Positions 35,638-46,139 of a stretch of DNA of 64,000 nucleotides are shown piece after piece. How positions within the stretch are numbered: position 1 is the first letter of the stretch; each line of letters begins with the position of its first letter. The DNA is from Cordylochernes scorpioides (Eukaryota > Arthropoda > Arachnida > Pseudoscorpiones > Chernetidae). A program made the translations under genes and the position numbers. The stretch lies in assembly GCA_030710605.1 (NCBI GenBank), contig CP092870.1, positions 56,257,532 through 56,321,531 of the forward strand. The letters run 5' to 3'. The notes under the pieces are model-generated. The model saw only the letters and a program-made list of their open reading frames with translations. It did no database searches and had not been told where the DNA came from.

Positions 35638-36079
35638 ACTAAGCTATAGTTAACAACCCGGATTTGAAACCCTCAAATTTCCCCAGAAAAATTAAAAGAG
35701 CCACTTATAATAGAGTACCAAATACACCTATCCCCCGATTTACACGGTAGATACGTTCCTGAGAAAAACGTGTGAATCGAAAATTAAAAATTTTCAAGTC
35801 AAAACCGTGTAAATCGAAAAGCTTGCAGAAAATACATAATTTTGCTATTTAACAGTTGTGATTTTTTTCAATATTTTTAGGTGTACACAGAAATAAAAAT
35901 AAAAGGCATTGACATTGACTTGAAATAATGAAATAAATACAAATAAATATACCTAGTATATTATAGATTGAAGATATTAGCACGATTTCATGGTTAATAT
36001 TATGCTGAAGATCTGTATGAATTTGTTTATACCAGAGAACTGTCACAGATTTAACCATTTTTGTAAATATATTTATGAA
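35638..36079. other. AT-rich DNA with a short inverted motif
   Basis: 'ccccgatttacacggta' (about 35735) and 'aaccgtgtaaatcgaaaa' (about 35803) are roughly inverted copies and may be the ends of another degraded MITE. Nothing else is seen. Confidence 0.35.
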
Positions 36080-36644
36080 TATTGTAACAAAGTATTTATT
36101 ATTTTTTTAACAGAGTATCAGTTTTGATGTTTATATTTTACTACTCTGTAAACTTCCCTCATTGCTTATCTTTTGTTTATCATTCATAGTTTGTTCTTGC
36201 ATTAAATAAAATTTCTGTGTCATCCTGAAATTTGCCTTTCCTAATTTTCCACATAGCAATATCTTTCTAACTTGTAAGGTTCAGGTTCCTAATATATCTT
36301 ATTGTTTCTCTTTTATTATTATTATTAATTATTTTTTCTTCTATAATGATTTTATAACTGTTTCTGTTTAAAAATGTAAATCGACGCATTAATCTCTAAC
36401 CAGCATTTCGCGTTTTGTGTATTGAAATAAAATAATATTAAAAATGGCTAATATTAAAATATTAATATATATATGTATGCAACGCTATATCACGATATAA
36501 AGTTTTAACCTTGTAAATATGTGAATACATTGTTAATGTGAAAGACCTATACATATTATCTATCAAGTAGTAAAATATTATAGAGTATATTTAAATACAT
36601 ATTTGACAAAATTGGAACTTTAATTCTTTAAATTTGCTGGTCCC
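36080..36644 (+). mobile_element. Repeat family C copy and AT-rich DNA
   Basis: 36080-36270 matches 28280-28500. The rest, up to 36640, is AT-rich and unassigned. Confidence 0.5.
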
Positions 36645-36960
36645 AAGCCTGGATGAAAAAGGAGGATGGGGAGCAGTAACAAGCTCGCTAAAAAACCTGG
36701 GTTCAGCTGGCCCGGCTGATAGTACCCTGTCAGGGCGAGGCCAGTTCTGACTCAAGGCATTGTTGGATTCAAAGCCTTCTCTCTCACTTTTATACTGACC
36801 AGATAGTTTATACACAGTGACCTTTATTGAAGACACACGAGATAACCAAGTGTGTATACACTCATGGACAAAACTTAAGGACGTTGCACCTTTTAGCATG
36901 TATATCGTGATTCAGTCAATAAATCTGAAATATATTACAGTGACCTGTATTGAAGACATG
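36645..36960. mobile_element. LINE repeat B fragment, then MITE-1 (minus) piece
   Basis: 36645-36728 is repeat B. 36729-36960 ('cagggcgaggccagttctga' through MITE-1 complement sequence) is duplicated at 37992-38214, on the other side of the foldback at 36961. Confidence 0.6.
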
Positions 36961-37971
36961 TATGACTCATTTGCTCTTGGCCCTAAAACTTCAATACTGA
37001 TCAGTTCATTTCAAAATAACACTTTTATTTTTATATAAAAGGGCGTACATGGATCTGTAAAGAAAAAAATACAATTTTTTCAAATTTTCTCAAAATATTT
37101 CGAGAGATTGCTTTTTATTGCAAATTATTGCACAGACTTAAACAATTATTGTTGCAAATGGAAATGTTTTTTATTGATCCATATAGCTAAAACATAAGAA
37201 ATAGAGAAAGAGAGTGGAGGGGGTTTTGAGTGGAACACATAACTGTTTTTATGCAATAGCTATAGTTATCCAGAAATTATTTTAAAAATAAAAAATAAAA
37301 TTAAGATTAAAAAGTTTCTTTTAATTTTGGTTCTGCAAGCTTTCAAGCAAATATATACTGCTCTTCAACGGGCCAATACTCTATGTATAATCTTTAAATG
37401 ATATTTATACAAATTTTTCAATTATTTTTGTATAAAGATCATTTAGAGACTGTACATAAAGTATTTTCCCGTTGAAGAGCAGTATATTTGCTCAAAAGCT
37501 TGCAAAACCAAAATTTAAAGAAACTTTTACTCGATTTTTATTTTCATTTTTCTAATGCACATTACTGTTGTAATATATATGTGCGTGTGTATAAATATTG
37601 ATTAATTAATATTTTTTTTATGTCACAGAATAATATTAAACTTCGACAACAAAATAATATCATCATCATTTCCTTTTCTGTTTACATTTTATATAGATCA
37701 TAATAAAGATTGTTCGTCTGTTATTTTTCTATTTCTTATGTTTTAGCTATATGGATCAATAAAAAACATTTCCATTTGCAACAATAATTGTTTAAGTCTG
37801 TGCAATAATTTGCAATAAAAAGCAATCTCTCGAAATATTTTGAGAAAATTTGAAAAAATTGTATTTTTTCTTTACAGATCCATGTACGCCCTTTTATATA
37901 AAAATAAAAGTGTTATTTTGAAATGAACTGATCAGTATTGAAGTTTTAGGGCCAAGAGCAAATGAGTCATA
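36961..37971. mobile_element. 1-kb foldback element with ~240-bp inverted arms
   Basis: TATGACTCATTTGCTCTTGG at the left is exactly complemented at the right end. The arms (36961-37206 and 37735-37971) are close to perfect complements. In the interior a second inverted repeat (37330-37380 versus 37465-37515) carries GCTTTCAAGC and GAAGAGC motifs shared with the PLE-type foldback at 38432. A cruciform or long hairpin RNA is possible. No coding frame is present. Confidence 0.75.
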
Positions 37972-37991
37972 CGCCTTGTCAGTTCTTAGCT

Positions 37992-38431
37992 GTCAGGGCG
38001 AGGCCAGTTCTGACTCAAGGCATTGTTGGATTCAAAGCCTTCACTTTTATACTGACCAGATAGTTTATACACAGTGACCTTTATTGAAGACACACGAGAT
38101 AACCAAGTGTGTATACACTCATGGACAAAACTTAAGGACGTTGCACCTTTTAGCATGTATATCGGGATTCAGTCAATAAATCTGAAATATATTACAGTGA
38201 CCTGTATTGAAGACATACGAGATAACCAAGTGTGTATACACTCATGGACAAAACTTAAGGACGTTGTACCTTTTAGCATTTATATCGGGATTCAGTCAAT
38301 AAATCTGAAATATACACTCATGGACAAAACTTAAGGAAGTTGTACCTTTTACATGTATATCGGGATTGAGACAATAACTCTGAAAGATATTACAGTGACC
38401 TTTATTGAAGACACGCGAGATAACCAAGTGT
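37992..38431 (-). mobile_element. MITE-1 copy (minus), interrupted
   Basis: Two to three internal units in complement ('acactcatggacaaaactta', 'acagtgacctttattgaaga'). It is split by the foldback at 38432-38974 and resumes at 38975-39043, where 'catgactgta' marks its other end. Confidence 0.7.
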
Positions 38432-38974
38432 TTTAAAATTATGAATATTTTCTCACAATGAGTATATTTTTATTTAAAAAACGCTAGCTTTCAAGCGTAG
38501 ATCGCTCTTCAACGGGCTTACTATAATATCGACTTTATCCCACCAGAAATATTTACAAAAACAAACGCGCGCAGCGTGGATATTTATAACTGATAAATGA
38601 TTTTATAACTGAAAATTTTAAATTGGTTTGTAATTTAACTATTTTATGGAATATGTCTATTTTCATTTTTAGGGCATCCAGAACCTATAAAATTGATCTA
38701 TTGATTTCTTCTGAGATATCTAAGGTATTGTGATGGTAAATCTATTTTTCTTCTTATGTTGTTGTATTCATTGGAAACGAGAGATTCTAAGAGTAACCGT
38801 TGAAATTTGTTCTTAATGTTTTTGTAAATATTTCTGGTGGGATAGAGTCGATATTATAGTAAGCCCGTTGAAGAGCGATTAACGCTTGAAAGCTAGCGTT
38901 TTTAAATAAAAAAAAGATACTCATTGTGAGAATATATTTGTAATTTTAAAACTTTTTTCACAATTTTATCATGA
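38432..38974. mobile_element. PLE-type foldback inserted in MITE-1, 12-bp target duplication
   Basis: It is flanked by ATAACCAAGTGT at 38420-38431 and again at 38975-38986. The arms (about 38462-38580 and 38820-38937) are inverted and contain GCTAGC-TTTCAAGCG and GCTCTTCAACGGGC. Read from the right arm, GUUGAAGAGCG-AUUA-CGC-UUGAAAGC followed by AAATAAA has the layout of a PLE terminal hammerhead. Variable-length target duplications fit PLE insertion and exclude a TA- or 8-bp-type DNA transposon. Confidence 0.65.
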
Positions 38975-39205
38975 ATAACCAAGTGTGAACCTCCTCCTAT
39001 AAAAAGAGACTTTCTACTTCTTTAAGTTTTTCTCATGACTGTATAATAAATAAATTGTTATATTTTATATTAAAAATAAAGAAGGTATATCCTGACCACG
39101 AATACATAAGATTTTTAGATGGCATAGCTCCATCTAATGGAACAGAAATCAATAAATTTTCTTTTTGATTTATCAAGAAATACCTTTAGATACTAACTGT
39201 TAGAT
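38975..39205 (-). mobile_element. End of MITE-1, then PLE flank remnant
   Basis: 38975-39043 completes the interrupted MITE-1. 39100-39190 ('ccatctaatggaacagaaat', 'gatttatcaagaaa') matches the downstream flank of the hammerhead copy at 24.3 kb. Confidence 0.5.
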
Positions 39206-39442
39206 TATAAAGGAATGACAATACATCCAGATGGCACAAGAACCTATAGGACATGCAACAACTGTCCTGGTGTGGAACTAACACCTACCCACATATTCTC
39301 ATGTCCAGCAATGGCCGCAGCCTTGCAGAAAATTGACATAAACCCAGAGCAGCAGATTTACACACCCAAGATAGTGGACATTGCGACTGCTGTGATAGAG
39401 ATGTATGGAGACATCTGAGGCTCTTCATTGGACACAACAGCA
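39206..39442 (+). pseudogene. 5'-truncated LINE insertion, C-terminal end of the RNase H-type ORF2
   Basis: A 237-bp insert flanked by perfect 14-bp repeats ACTAACTGTTAGAT (39192-39205 and 39443-39456). Its frame (to stop at 39418) encodes a C-terminal segment with CNNC and THIFSCPA, a CX2C-HX4C zinc-finger-like region found after RNase H in I/R1/Jockey-group LINEs. It ends ...MYGDI. A short 3' sequence ending in CAACAGCA follows the stop. This is an ordinary dead-on-arrival LINE copy; the intact finger suggests it is young relative to the 47.4-kb copy. I recall similar C-termini in spider LINEs; not verified. Confidence 0.8.
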
Positions 39443-39456
39443 ACTAACTGTTAGAT

Positions 39457-39654
39457 ACTAACTAAATTTAGTTGGTAGTTAACGGCGTTTCAATATTGTT
39501 TATTGTTGTACTCCTGCAGAAGGGTGGTAATACCTGAAAACTTGAGATTGTAATAAAAATCAAAAGAAACACATCTCCAGAAATCTGTTTATTAATTCAT
39601 ATATAGAAGATTCGCATCTATTACATTGATATGTATATATTTCATACTTATTAC
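39457..39654. other. No feature recognised
   Basis: AT-rich DNA between the LINE insertion and SINE2. Confidence 0.4.
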
Positions 39655-39960
39655 AGGGGGTTGGTAGAAGGATGGTCTAAACCGTTGGTTTTCGACCGCT
39701 ACGACCCGAGTTCGATTCCTGCATTGGGCACTTTTTTTTTTTAAATGCTCCAATGGCCCCCGATTCTTTCAAAAGTCCAACCCCACCAGCGAGTGCAAGT
39801 AACCAAACGGGATTTGGCACATTTGTAAGTGCAAAGTCGAACTGCTTTTCACATGTGTAGACATGTGGTGCATTTACAGTAAAAGCAGTCGCCTACTTCT
39901 ACCCACCATTATTATCATGGCCTGTATCATGTGTACCAAATATAAGTAAAAAAAATACTT
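39655..39960 (+). mobile_element. tRNA-derived SINE (SINE2)
   Basis: The head has GGATGGTCTAAACCG (A-box region) and GAGTTCGATTCCTGC (B box GTTCGATTCC), then a T run. The body follows with 'gtgcaagtaaccaaacggga' and 'gtagacatgtggtgcattta', ending near 'atcatggcctgt'. The body alone recurs at 14440-14560. Confidence 0.65.
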
Positions 39961-40361
39961 ATTACAATACCTTTGAAATGACTCAAAACTTGATAGAATA
40001 ATAAGTAGGAAATTCTTCATATCCTTATAAAACAAAAAATAAAAGTCACGATAATCTTGTAAAAAAAAAACTCAATTTTATATAAGGAAAAAAACATAGC
40101 TAGAAGAGTTGGACAATGGGCAATTCCAAATGGGAATTTCAGCCAAATAAAGAAGTCTTAGAAGATTGATAGGCCCCAGGTGGAGCAGGTGTATTTAGCA
40201 CCTGCCATCCACAGACCGTTTGGACGTTTTGCCAACATTATATTTAAGAAAATAAAACATTCAAGCAGTAAAAGACAGTAAACATTTGATTTAGGCGTGC
40301 AAAAGATACTTTCGTGTTTTCATTTTCTTATATATAGATGAGGCTTTTTGTCTTATAATTA
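39961..40361. other. No feature recognised
   Basis: AT-rich; around 40140-40230 is slightly GC-richer but without a frame. Confidence 0.4.
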
Positions 40362-40595
40362 CAAGGTTGCCCTAAGATTTCGTAAACACTTGAAAAAATT
40401 GAAATACCAATATTATTCGCTGTTATGTATAATGTCTTTGTATTATGTATTATTATGTATTCGCCGTAATAATATTATTCGTCGTTATGTATAATGTATT
40501 TGTATTATGTATAAAGTAATTGTATTATTATGTATTCGCCGTAATAATATTATTCGTCAAGTAATAAGAAAACACGAACTTTAGGGACAACCTTA
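40362..40595. mobile_element. Mariner-type MITE
   Basis: Starts CAAGGTTGCCCTAAGATTTC after TA and ends 'actttagggacaacctta'. The internal 'gtctttgtattatgtat' and 'tattcgccgtaataatatta' units are repeated, as in 53737-54085. Confidence 0.75.
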
Positions 40596-40915
40596 TAATT
40601 TATGCTTAACTGGCTTTGTTCTTATTGTTTGCTGAAGAGCAATGCTCGATGCAAATATTTATATGTAATTCTACTGTCCTAAAAGCTTATGTCCATAGTT
40701 TACTTAAATACCATTTCTAAGATTCCACTCTTCAATGTAACACATATAAGCAGAATGATCCAATACAGTATTAGAGCTCTAAGAAGCGATCTGGTATATT
40801 AAACTGACAAAACCGCTGGGAGGATTCACCACTAATGAGCTAAGCTCTTACAATATTTTCATTGCAGTAAGGACAATTAAATGTTTTATTTTCTTATATA
40901 TAGATGGCGCGCATT
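40596..40915 (-). repeat. Dispersed repeat A, complement copy
   Basis: 'aaaagcttatgtccatagtt' at 40681, 'ttcaccactaatgagctaag', 'attgcagtaaggacaattaa'. AGATGGCGC lies at 40902-40910 just beyond it. Confidence 0.6.
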
Positions 40916-42369
40916 GTCCTATAATTAACATCATATTTGTTCAATACCTATATCTATTTAAAATGATTCTTAAATTTATGCTAAAAGCTTATGTTCTCTT
41001 TATCATTTTTCTTATATTTTGAAAAATATAGCAATCCCTATTCAAATCTTTAGGTAATAAAAAAGGCATATATTGATTTGAATAAAAAGATTCATTTATT
41101 AAAATAATGAAAGGATCAGGTTCCTAATATATCTTATTGTTTCTCTTTTCTCCGGAAAGATCCAGGATTGCAGGTACATTGACCATCCTTAATACAATAG
41201 CTGAGACATCAACGTAACAAAATGTCTTAAATCTCTGAATCTTATCAAACAAGCGATTCCTATATAGAAAAAACGGCTGTATTTCGACAGCTCTTTGCCC
41301 TACACCAGCCATAGTAGAACCAACCATCTCTCTGCATGGGCCAACGAAGGCCACCTCCCCGCTTTCGTCAGCCAAGGCCGGCAACAAACAATGCCTTTGC
41401 GACCTCCTTACGACACATCCAGACAAAGAACAAATGATCCTGAGCCACATGATTGGATCTCATTATGGACCATTCAGGTGCCGCGGTAAAGTGAATTAAC
41501 TGATGCATGCCCTGATTCTGCATGCCTTGATTACGTCTCCCTCTAACATCGTTTTTTTTATGCTTCTTTCATTGACATACCACGAAACACTTTGTATCAA
41601 AAATTCGTGACCAAAAAAGACAAAATCTAGTTTGGTATGAGGTAATAAGATAAAAGATACAAACTGAAATAAATTCTTTCTTTTTTTTTATGAATGTTTA
41701 TAAAGAAAACGTTATAGAATTATCAAAATATATCGCAATTATAGTCAACCAAACGATCTAAGATTAAAATATCAAACGATTCAATACAATTTAAAGTAAT
41801 AAGTTCTTTATTTAATTATTTTTGACTAACTTTCAGGTCAAGTAGCCTTCAACAGCCTGTATAATAACAGACGATTCTATAAAATATTGATTTAATTATA
41901 CATATTTGTGAAAATAAATTAATTTTGATTTTAAAGAAAGGTTTCTTATTAAGTTCAGTCGTTTGGTAAAGAATTGAAAATATTTATTATTAAGTAGTTT
42001 ATTTTGAACTCTTGTGAGTAAATTACACATTAAAATATTTCACCATAAATATAGAATTTGTTAAAAATTAATTATATATTATTATCAATGATAAAAATAA
42101 AGACAATTATTTGCAAATAATGCTCTTAAGAACTAACTAAAGATAAAATATTAATTGTATTTTTTAAAAAGGAGTCTAAAAATAATGGTCAAAATGTTTA
42201 TATTAATAATGAATAAAATAAAATATATATTTTAAAAAATTATATAATTTATATGTATATTGTGCCGAACTATTTACATATGTGAGATTTATTTCTATTA
42301 CCATTGCATATATATTGAATTGAATAAATTCCAGTGTTTTTTTTTTTTTTTTCACTTTTTTTAAAATTT
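40916..42369. other. AT-rich DNA with a less biased 41.1-41.5-kb island
   Basis: 41124-41450 minus (108 codons) and 41295-41489 plus are short open frames in GC-richer sequence, but neither shows a motif I recognise. 41530-42369 is strongly AT-rich. Confidence 0.3.
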
Positions 42370-42781
42370 TGTTTCTTTTTTTTTTCTTTCCCTAGATTCA
42401 CCCTTACAAATCTGTTTATGAGCTCAACATTTTCTTAATTAGGTTTTCTTGTACATAAATTTCATTATCAATATTGATTGTGCTTAGCTTTTACTTTTTT
42501 TTTAATCTTCATTTGCCGATACTCCGTGGTAAATCCATGTATAATAAATTTCTTTTTCTCCAATATACCCAGACTAATCTATTTATTATCTTGATTGTCT
42601 TTATATACTTTTTCCTGTAGATAAATTTCATATTACCATTAAGGTACTATTACTGTTATTCCTGTATGTATCCTACCTTTCTGCTTGGAGAATCTGTATA
42701 AGAATAAAAGGTCTTAATAAAGCTTTTTGTTGTTGTATATTGGCTTGAATATACGCTCTCTCTTTTTCTCTCTAGCTAAAC
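42370..42781 (+). mobile_element. LINE-type 3' region and tail
   Basis: 'gatactccgtggtaaatcca' and 'cccagactaatct' match 14570-14640. The tail near 42697-42735 has AAGAATAAAAGGTCTT followed by AATAAAGC and a (TTG)-rich end. 47105-47160 (complement) shows the same tail. Confidence 0.6.
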
Positions 42782-42826
42782 CCATGGCGCTGCGCAATGA
42801 TGACACGCAAAATCGTGAAGAATTTG
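42782..42826 (+). pseudogene. 45-bp fragment of the 3' half of U6 snRNA
   Basis: CATGGCGCTGCGCAATGATG followed by ACACGCAAAATCGTGAAG corresponds to the U6 region just after the ACAGAGA segment through the internal stem-loop, with a few changes. AGCTAAAC occurs immediately on both sides (42774-42781, 42827-42834) and could be an 8-bp target duplication. It is the U6 part missing from the internal units of the two U6 arrays. Confidence 0.7.
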
Positions 42827-43202
42827 AGCTAAACAGAATTGAAGAAACTAATTGCTTTAAAAGGTATTGAATGGTTGATATTTTGATCTTGTATTGCTTA
42901 ATAAAATTAATGTTGTATATATATTTAAAGTTTAATATTGAATGTTCCCACAGAGTATATGTGTAAGATCACAGGTAAATAGGCGCTAACTGTAAGAAGA
43001 TAACTTTCTCTTTGTTTACTATGTTATAAGTTATATATTTTTCTCTCTCTTGTAAGTCAATAATGTTTGATTAATCTTCTTGGAATCAGTATTTTTAGAA
43101 AGTTTAAGCAAAGTAAACAAATTTATACAATTCTTTTGCTCTACTAACGACTTTTGATATACATTGTATAAAAGCAGAAACCGGTTCAAAATCACTTTAT
43201 TA
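42827..43202. other. No feature recognised
   Basis: AT-rich, without a repeat or frame that I can support. Confidence 0.4.
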
Positions 43203-43352
43203 GGTACCGCTCAAAAAGAGCAACCTAGTTTATGATAATTGAAACAGTGAATAATATGTGAAAGTTATTCACATATTAAACAAAATTTTAACACGGGATT
43301 CAATCCCGGTTCATGGCTGTCGGGAATCAAGGGTGTTACCTACTCGTCCCCA
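43203..43352 (-). mobile_element. SINE3 copy (minus)
   Basis: Complement of 1408-1562: 'gggattcaatcccggttcat', 'gctgtcgggaatcaagggtg', 'gttacctactcgtcc'. Its T-arm-like hairpin GGGATTcaATCCC is better preserved here. Confidence 0.55.
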
Positions 43353-43974
43353 TTGTATAAAAGCAGAAAGATTTTTAAAATGTCTTTGGCATATTTCAAA
43401 CAATACGAAGGTTGTATGGATTGCAAAGTGTTTTTACCTATTCTTATTTGAGAAATGAATATATGATTTCGGATTAGGTGTTTTACCTTGTCCCCGGCTT
43501 TTTTCCCGACCGCATATCCAAAGTGTATGCTCTCCTTTATTATAAATTTCTATTAAATTTATGAATTCAATTGCCATCTATCGATAAAATTTGTAACAAA
43601 TAAATTCACTGGCAATGTGTTTCTTTTCAATAATATAATCAAATATTATCTCTACAGACCTTACTGTAATGATATTATTGAAAAGAAACGCATTATCAGT
43701 AAACTTAATTGTTACAAATTTCATAGATGTCTATATTAAATATTTTTGTTGATATTCCTTTATAAGTCGTTATAAACATATTATACAAGGAAAACAAATT
43801 AATAATAATTAAAAAAGAGAAACAATAAGATATATTAGGAACCTAATCCTTCCAGGTTAGAAATATAATCATTTATATATTTACAAAAATAGTTAAATCT
43901 GTGATAATTATCTCTCTAGTATTTACAAATTCATATAAATCTACAACATTATTTACTTTTTCTATGAAAAATAG
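43353..43974. other. AT-rich DNA with a small foldback (about 43588-43725)
   Basis: 'aaatttgtaacaaataaatt' and 'tttcttttcaataatat' are complemented by 'attattgaaaagaaacgcat' and 'aattgttacaaattt', giving arms of about 50 bp around a short centre containing 'agaccttactgtaatg'. Probably a MITE. Confidence 0.5.
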
Positions 43975-44170
43975 TCACTCCGGCCAGTTATAGTTTTTTA
44001 TTTTCTCAACGTTTAGACAAAAATCCTTTGTCTTCGTCAGGAGATGTAAATAAAGCATTTGGCAAGGCGTTAAAAATTGTTCTGAAGTTGCAAGGGCGTT
44101 CTCAGGTGATTTTTCGAATTTAGTACAACATCTAAAACACGAGTCAAAAACAAATATTAAACTCTTCAAA
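43975..44170 (-). mobile_element. PLE-1 terminal repeat with degenerate hammerhead core
   Basis: On minus: CUGACGA, then an AGACAAA...UUUGUCU stem II and AAAC, with the G of GAAAC replaced by U. It is followed by an AATAAAA-containing stretch and CTGGCCGGAGT. Same family as 50205-50345 and 58565-58760. Confidence 0.55.
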
Positions 44171-44925
44171 GACTATGATCTTGGAAATATAAATAAATTA
44201 TATATAATAATAAAATTATAAACAAATAAATAAATAAAGTAATATAATGATAATCATCACAAAGATTACATATTATTTTATAAATTTCTAACTATTATAT
44301 ACAATTAACTACTTTTTAAATTAAAAAATGAAGCTTATTGTTGCGGAAAATCTTCAAATGTATTTATAGTTCTTGTCCTCATTTCTCGTGATACCCATTC
44401 CTTTAAAAAGAGGGATTTATATCATATATATATTCATAGAAATATAAATGCCGGCCAAGCAACCTCTATCTTCAACATTGTTTACTGTCTGTTGTCTAGC
44501 GATCAAGAAGAGTGGGTGTTCCAGCGGTAGGTTGAAAGAAAGAGTATCACGAGAGAATCTGTCAGTACAAGCAGTGAAGGTGTGTTTGAAGAAGACCAAC
44601 GTTCCGAGAAGAGAAAGTTGGGTGTTTCAACACCCCACACCCCCAGGATGCAGGTTGCGTGACCTAGCTTCGTAGGAAATCTTTTCAAAGACTCGCCCCC
44701 CAAACCCCGCCCTTTTGGATCTCCAGTTACTTGTTCAGTGAAGGAAGACTCTCGGCCTATTCGGACTTTTTTTTTTTCACATATGAATCTATTATTGAAA
44801 AGCGATCTCTTATTTCGACTTAGAGCACTATATCCCCCTAAGGACACTTGCACTTTAAAGGTAAACTAAACATAAATCTCAACCTACAATTCCAAAATAT
44901 GGTAACAAAGTATTTATTAATTTTA
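44171..44925. other. AT-rich DNA, PLE flank piece and unassigned GC-richer DNA
   Basis: 44440-44480 ('aatgccggccaagcaacctc') matches the PLE-1 flank of 6885 and 50230. 44480-44760 has short frames on both strands with no recognised domain. Confidence 0.35.
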
Positions 44926-45130
44926 CTAGACGAATGGCCCGGGCAATGCCCGGGTTTTACCCGAGTGCGAATATATTCGAAAAACGTTTTAATTCAAATA
45001 CTATTCGTTACAATTATAAATTGGCGCCATGGATGTCACTCTTGTGAAACGTCCCGTTCCAAACTGTGTGTTTTTAAAATGTTTTAACTATATATAATAT
45101 AACGGTATAATAACGGTATAAAGAAATAAT
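44926..45130 (-). mobile_element. Probable Helitron 3' terminus
   Basis: On the minus strand a perfect GC-rich hairpin (CCCGGGCA-TTGCCCGGG) lies about 10 bases before CTAG (44926-44929), followed by T. Hairpin plus CTRR next to T is the diagnostic Helitron 3' end. It interrupts a repeat family C end ('aacaaagtatttattaa'). The 5' TC end and any Rep/helicase are not visible, so a non-autonomous or truncated copy is inferred. Confidence 0.55.
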
Positions 45131-45205
45131 GAGCCTATAGCCTAGTGGTCATGGCATCTGCCCGGTAAGCGGAAGGTCGTGGGTTCGATTCCCATCCCTT
45201 GACCT
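45131..45205 (+). mobile_element. tRNA-like sequence related to the SINE1 head
   Basis: A box ATAGCCTAGTGGTC and B box GGGTTCGATTCCC are present. The anticodon stem TCTGC/GCGGA is better paired than in the SINE1 copies, but the acceptor stem is poorly paired. No SINE1 body follows; the 73-bp satellite begins 20-30 bp downstream. Confidence 0.55.
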
Positions 45206-45227
45206 TGTATACATCTTGCTTCCTAGG

Positions 45228-46003
45228 GTTGCCTAGAGTGGCCGCTATAGACAGGGTGGTCTGTATAGACAGGTGGATGTATCACACAGCTGATAACAGG
45301 GTTGTCTAGAGTGGTCGCTATAGACAGGGTGGTCTGTATAGACAGGTGTATGTATCACACTGCTGATAACAGGGTTGCCTAAAGTGACCGCTATAGACAG
45401 GGTGGTCTGTATAGACAGGTGGATGTAGCACACTGCTGATAACAGGGGTGTCTAGAGTGGCCGCTATAGACAGGGTGGTCTGTATAGACAGGTTGATGTA
45501 ACACACTGCTGATAACAGGGTTGTCTAGAATGGCCGCTATAGACAGGTGTATGTATCACACAGCTGATAACAGGGTTATCTAGAATGGCCGCTATATACA
45601 GGGTGGTCTGTATAGACAGGTGAATGTAACACACTGCTGATAACAGGGTTGTTTAGAGTGGTCGCTATAGACAGGGTGGTCTGTATAGACAGGTGTATGT
45701 ATCACACTGCTGATAACAGGGTTGCCTAAAGTGACCACTATAGACAGGGTGGTCTGTATAGACAGGTGAATGTAACACACTGATGATAACAGGGTTGCCT
45801 AAAGTGACCGCTATAGACAGGGTGGTCTGTATAGACAGGTGGATGTAGCACACTGCTGATAACAGGGGTGTCTAGAGTGGCCGCTATAGACAGGGTGGTC
45901 TGTATAGACAGGTGGATGTAACACACTGCTGATAACAGGGTTGTCTAGAATGGCCGCTATAGACAGGTGTATGTATCACACAGCTGATAACAGGGTTGTC
46001 TAG
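45228..46003. repeat. 73-bp satellite, about 10.5 copies
   Basis: The unit contains 'accgctatagacagggtggt', 'ctgtatagacaggtg' and 'cacactgctgataacaggg', period 73 bp. Two units are shortened where the doubled 'tatagacagg' has recombined. A block of three units is itself duplicated (about 45300-45540 and 45660-45970), indicating higher-order amplification. Confidence 0.9.
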
Positions 46004-46139
46004 AGGGGGGGCAGGGAGGCCACGTGTTCGCCGGCAGCCAATGGGCGCGCATTCTATCCGTGAACTTCAGACAGTGAGCTTCAGACAGTGAACTTCAGAC
46101 AGTGAACTTCAGACAGACAGAATAAGGCAATTATATAAG
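46004..46139. repeat. GC-rich junction and 14-bp mini-array
   Basis: After a G run and 'gccaatgggcgcgc', the unit 'tgaacttcagacag' is repeated four times (46060-46120). Confidence 0.6.

Noticed and set aside
41124-41489. Exon or small gene on either strand
   Set aside because: Overlapping frames of about 100 and 64 codons with no recognisable motif and no splice evidence that I can defend.
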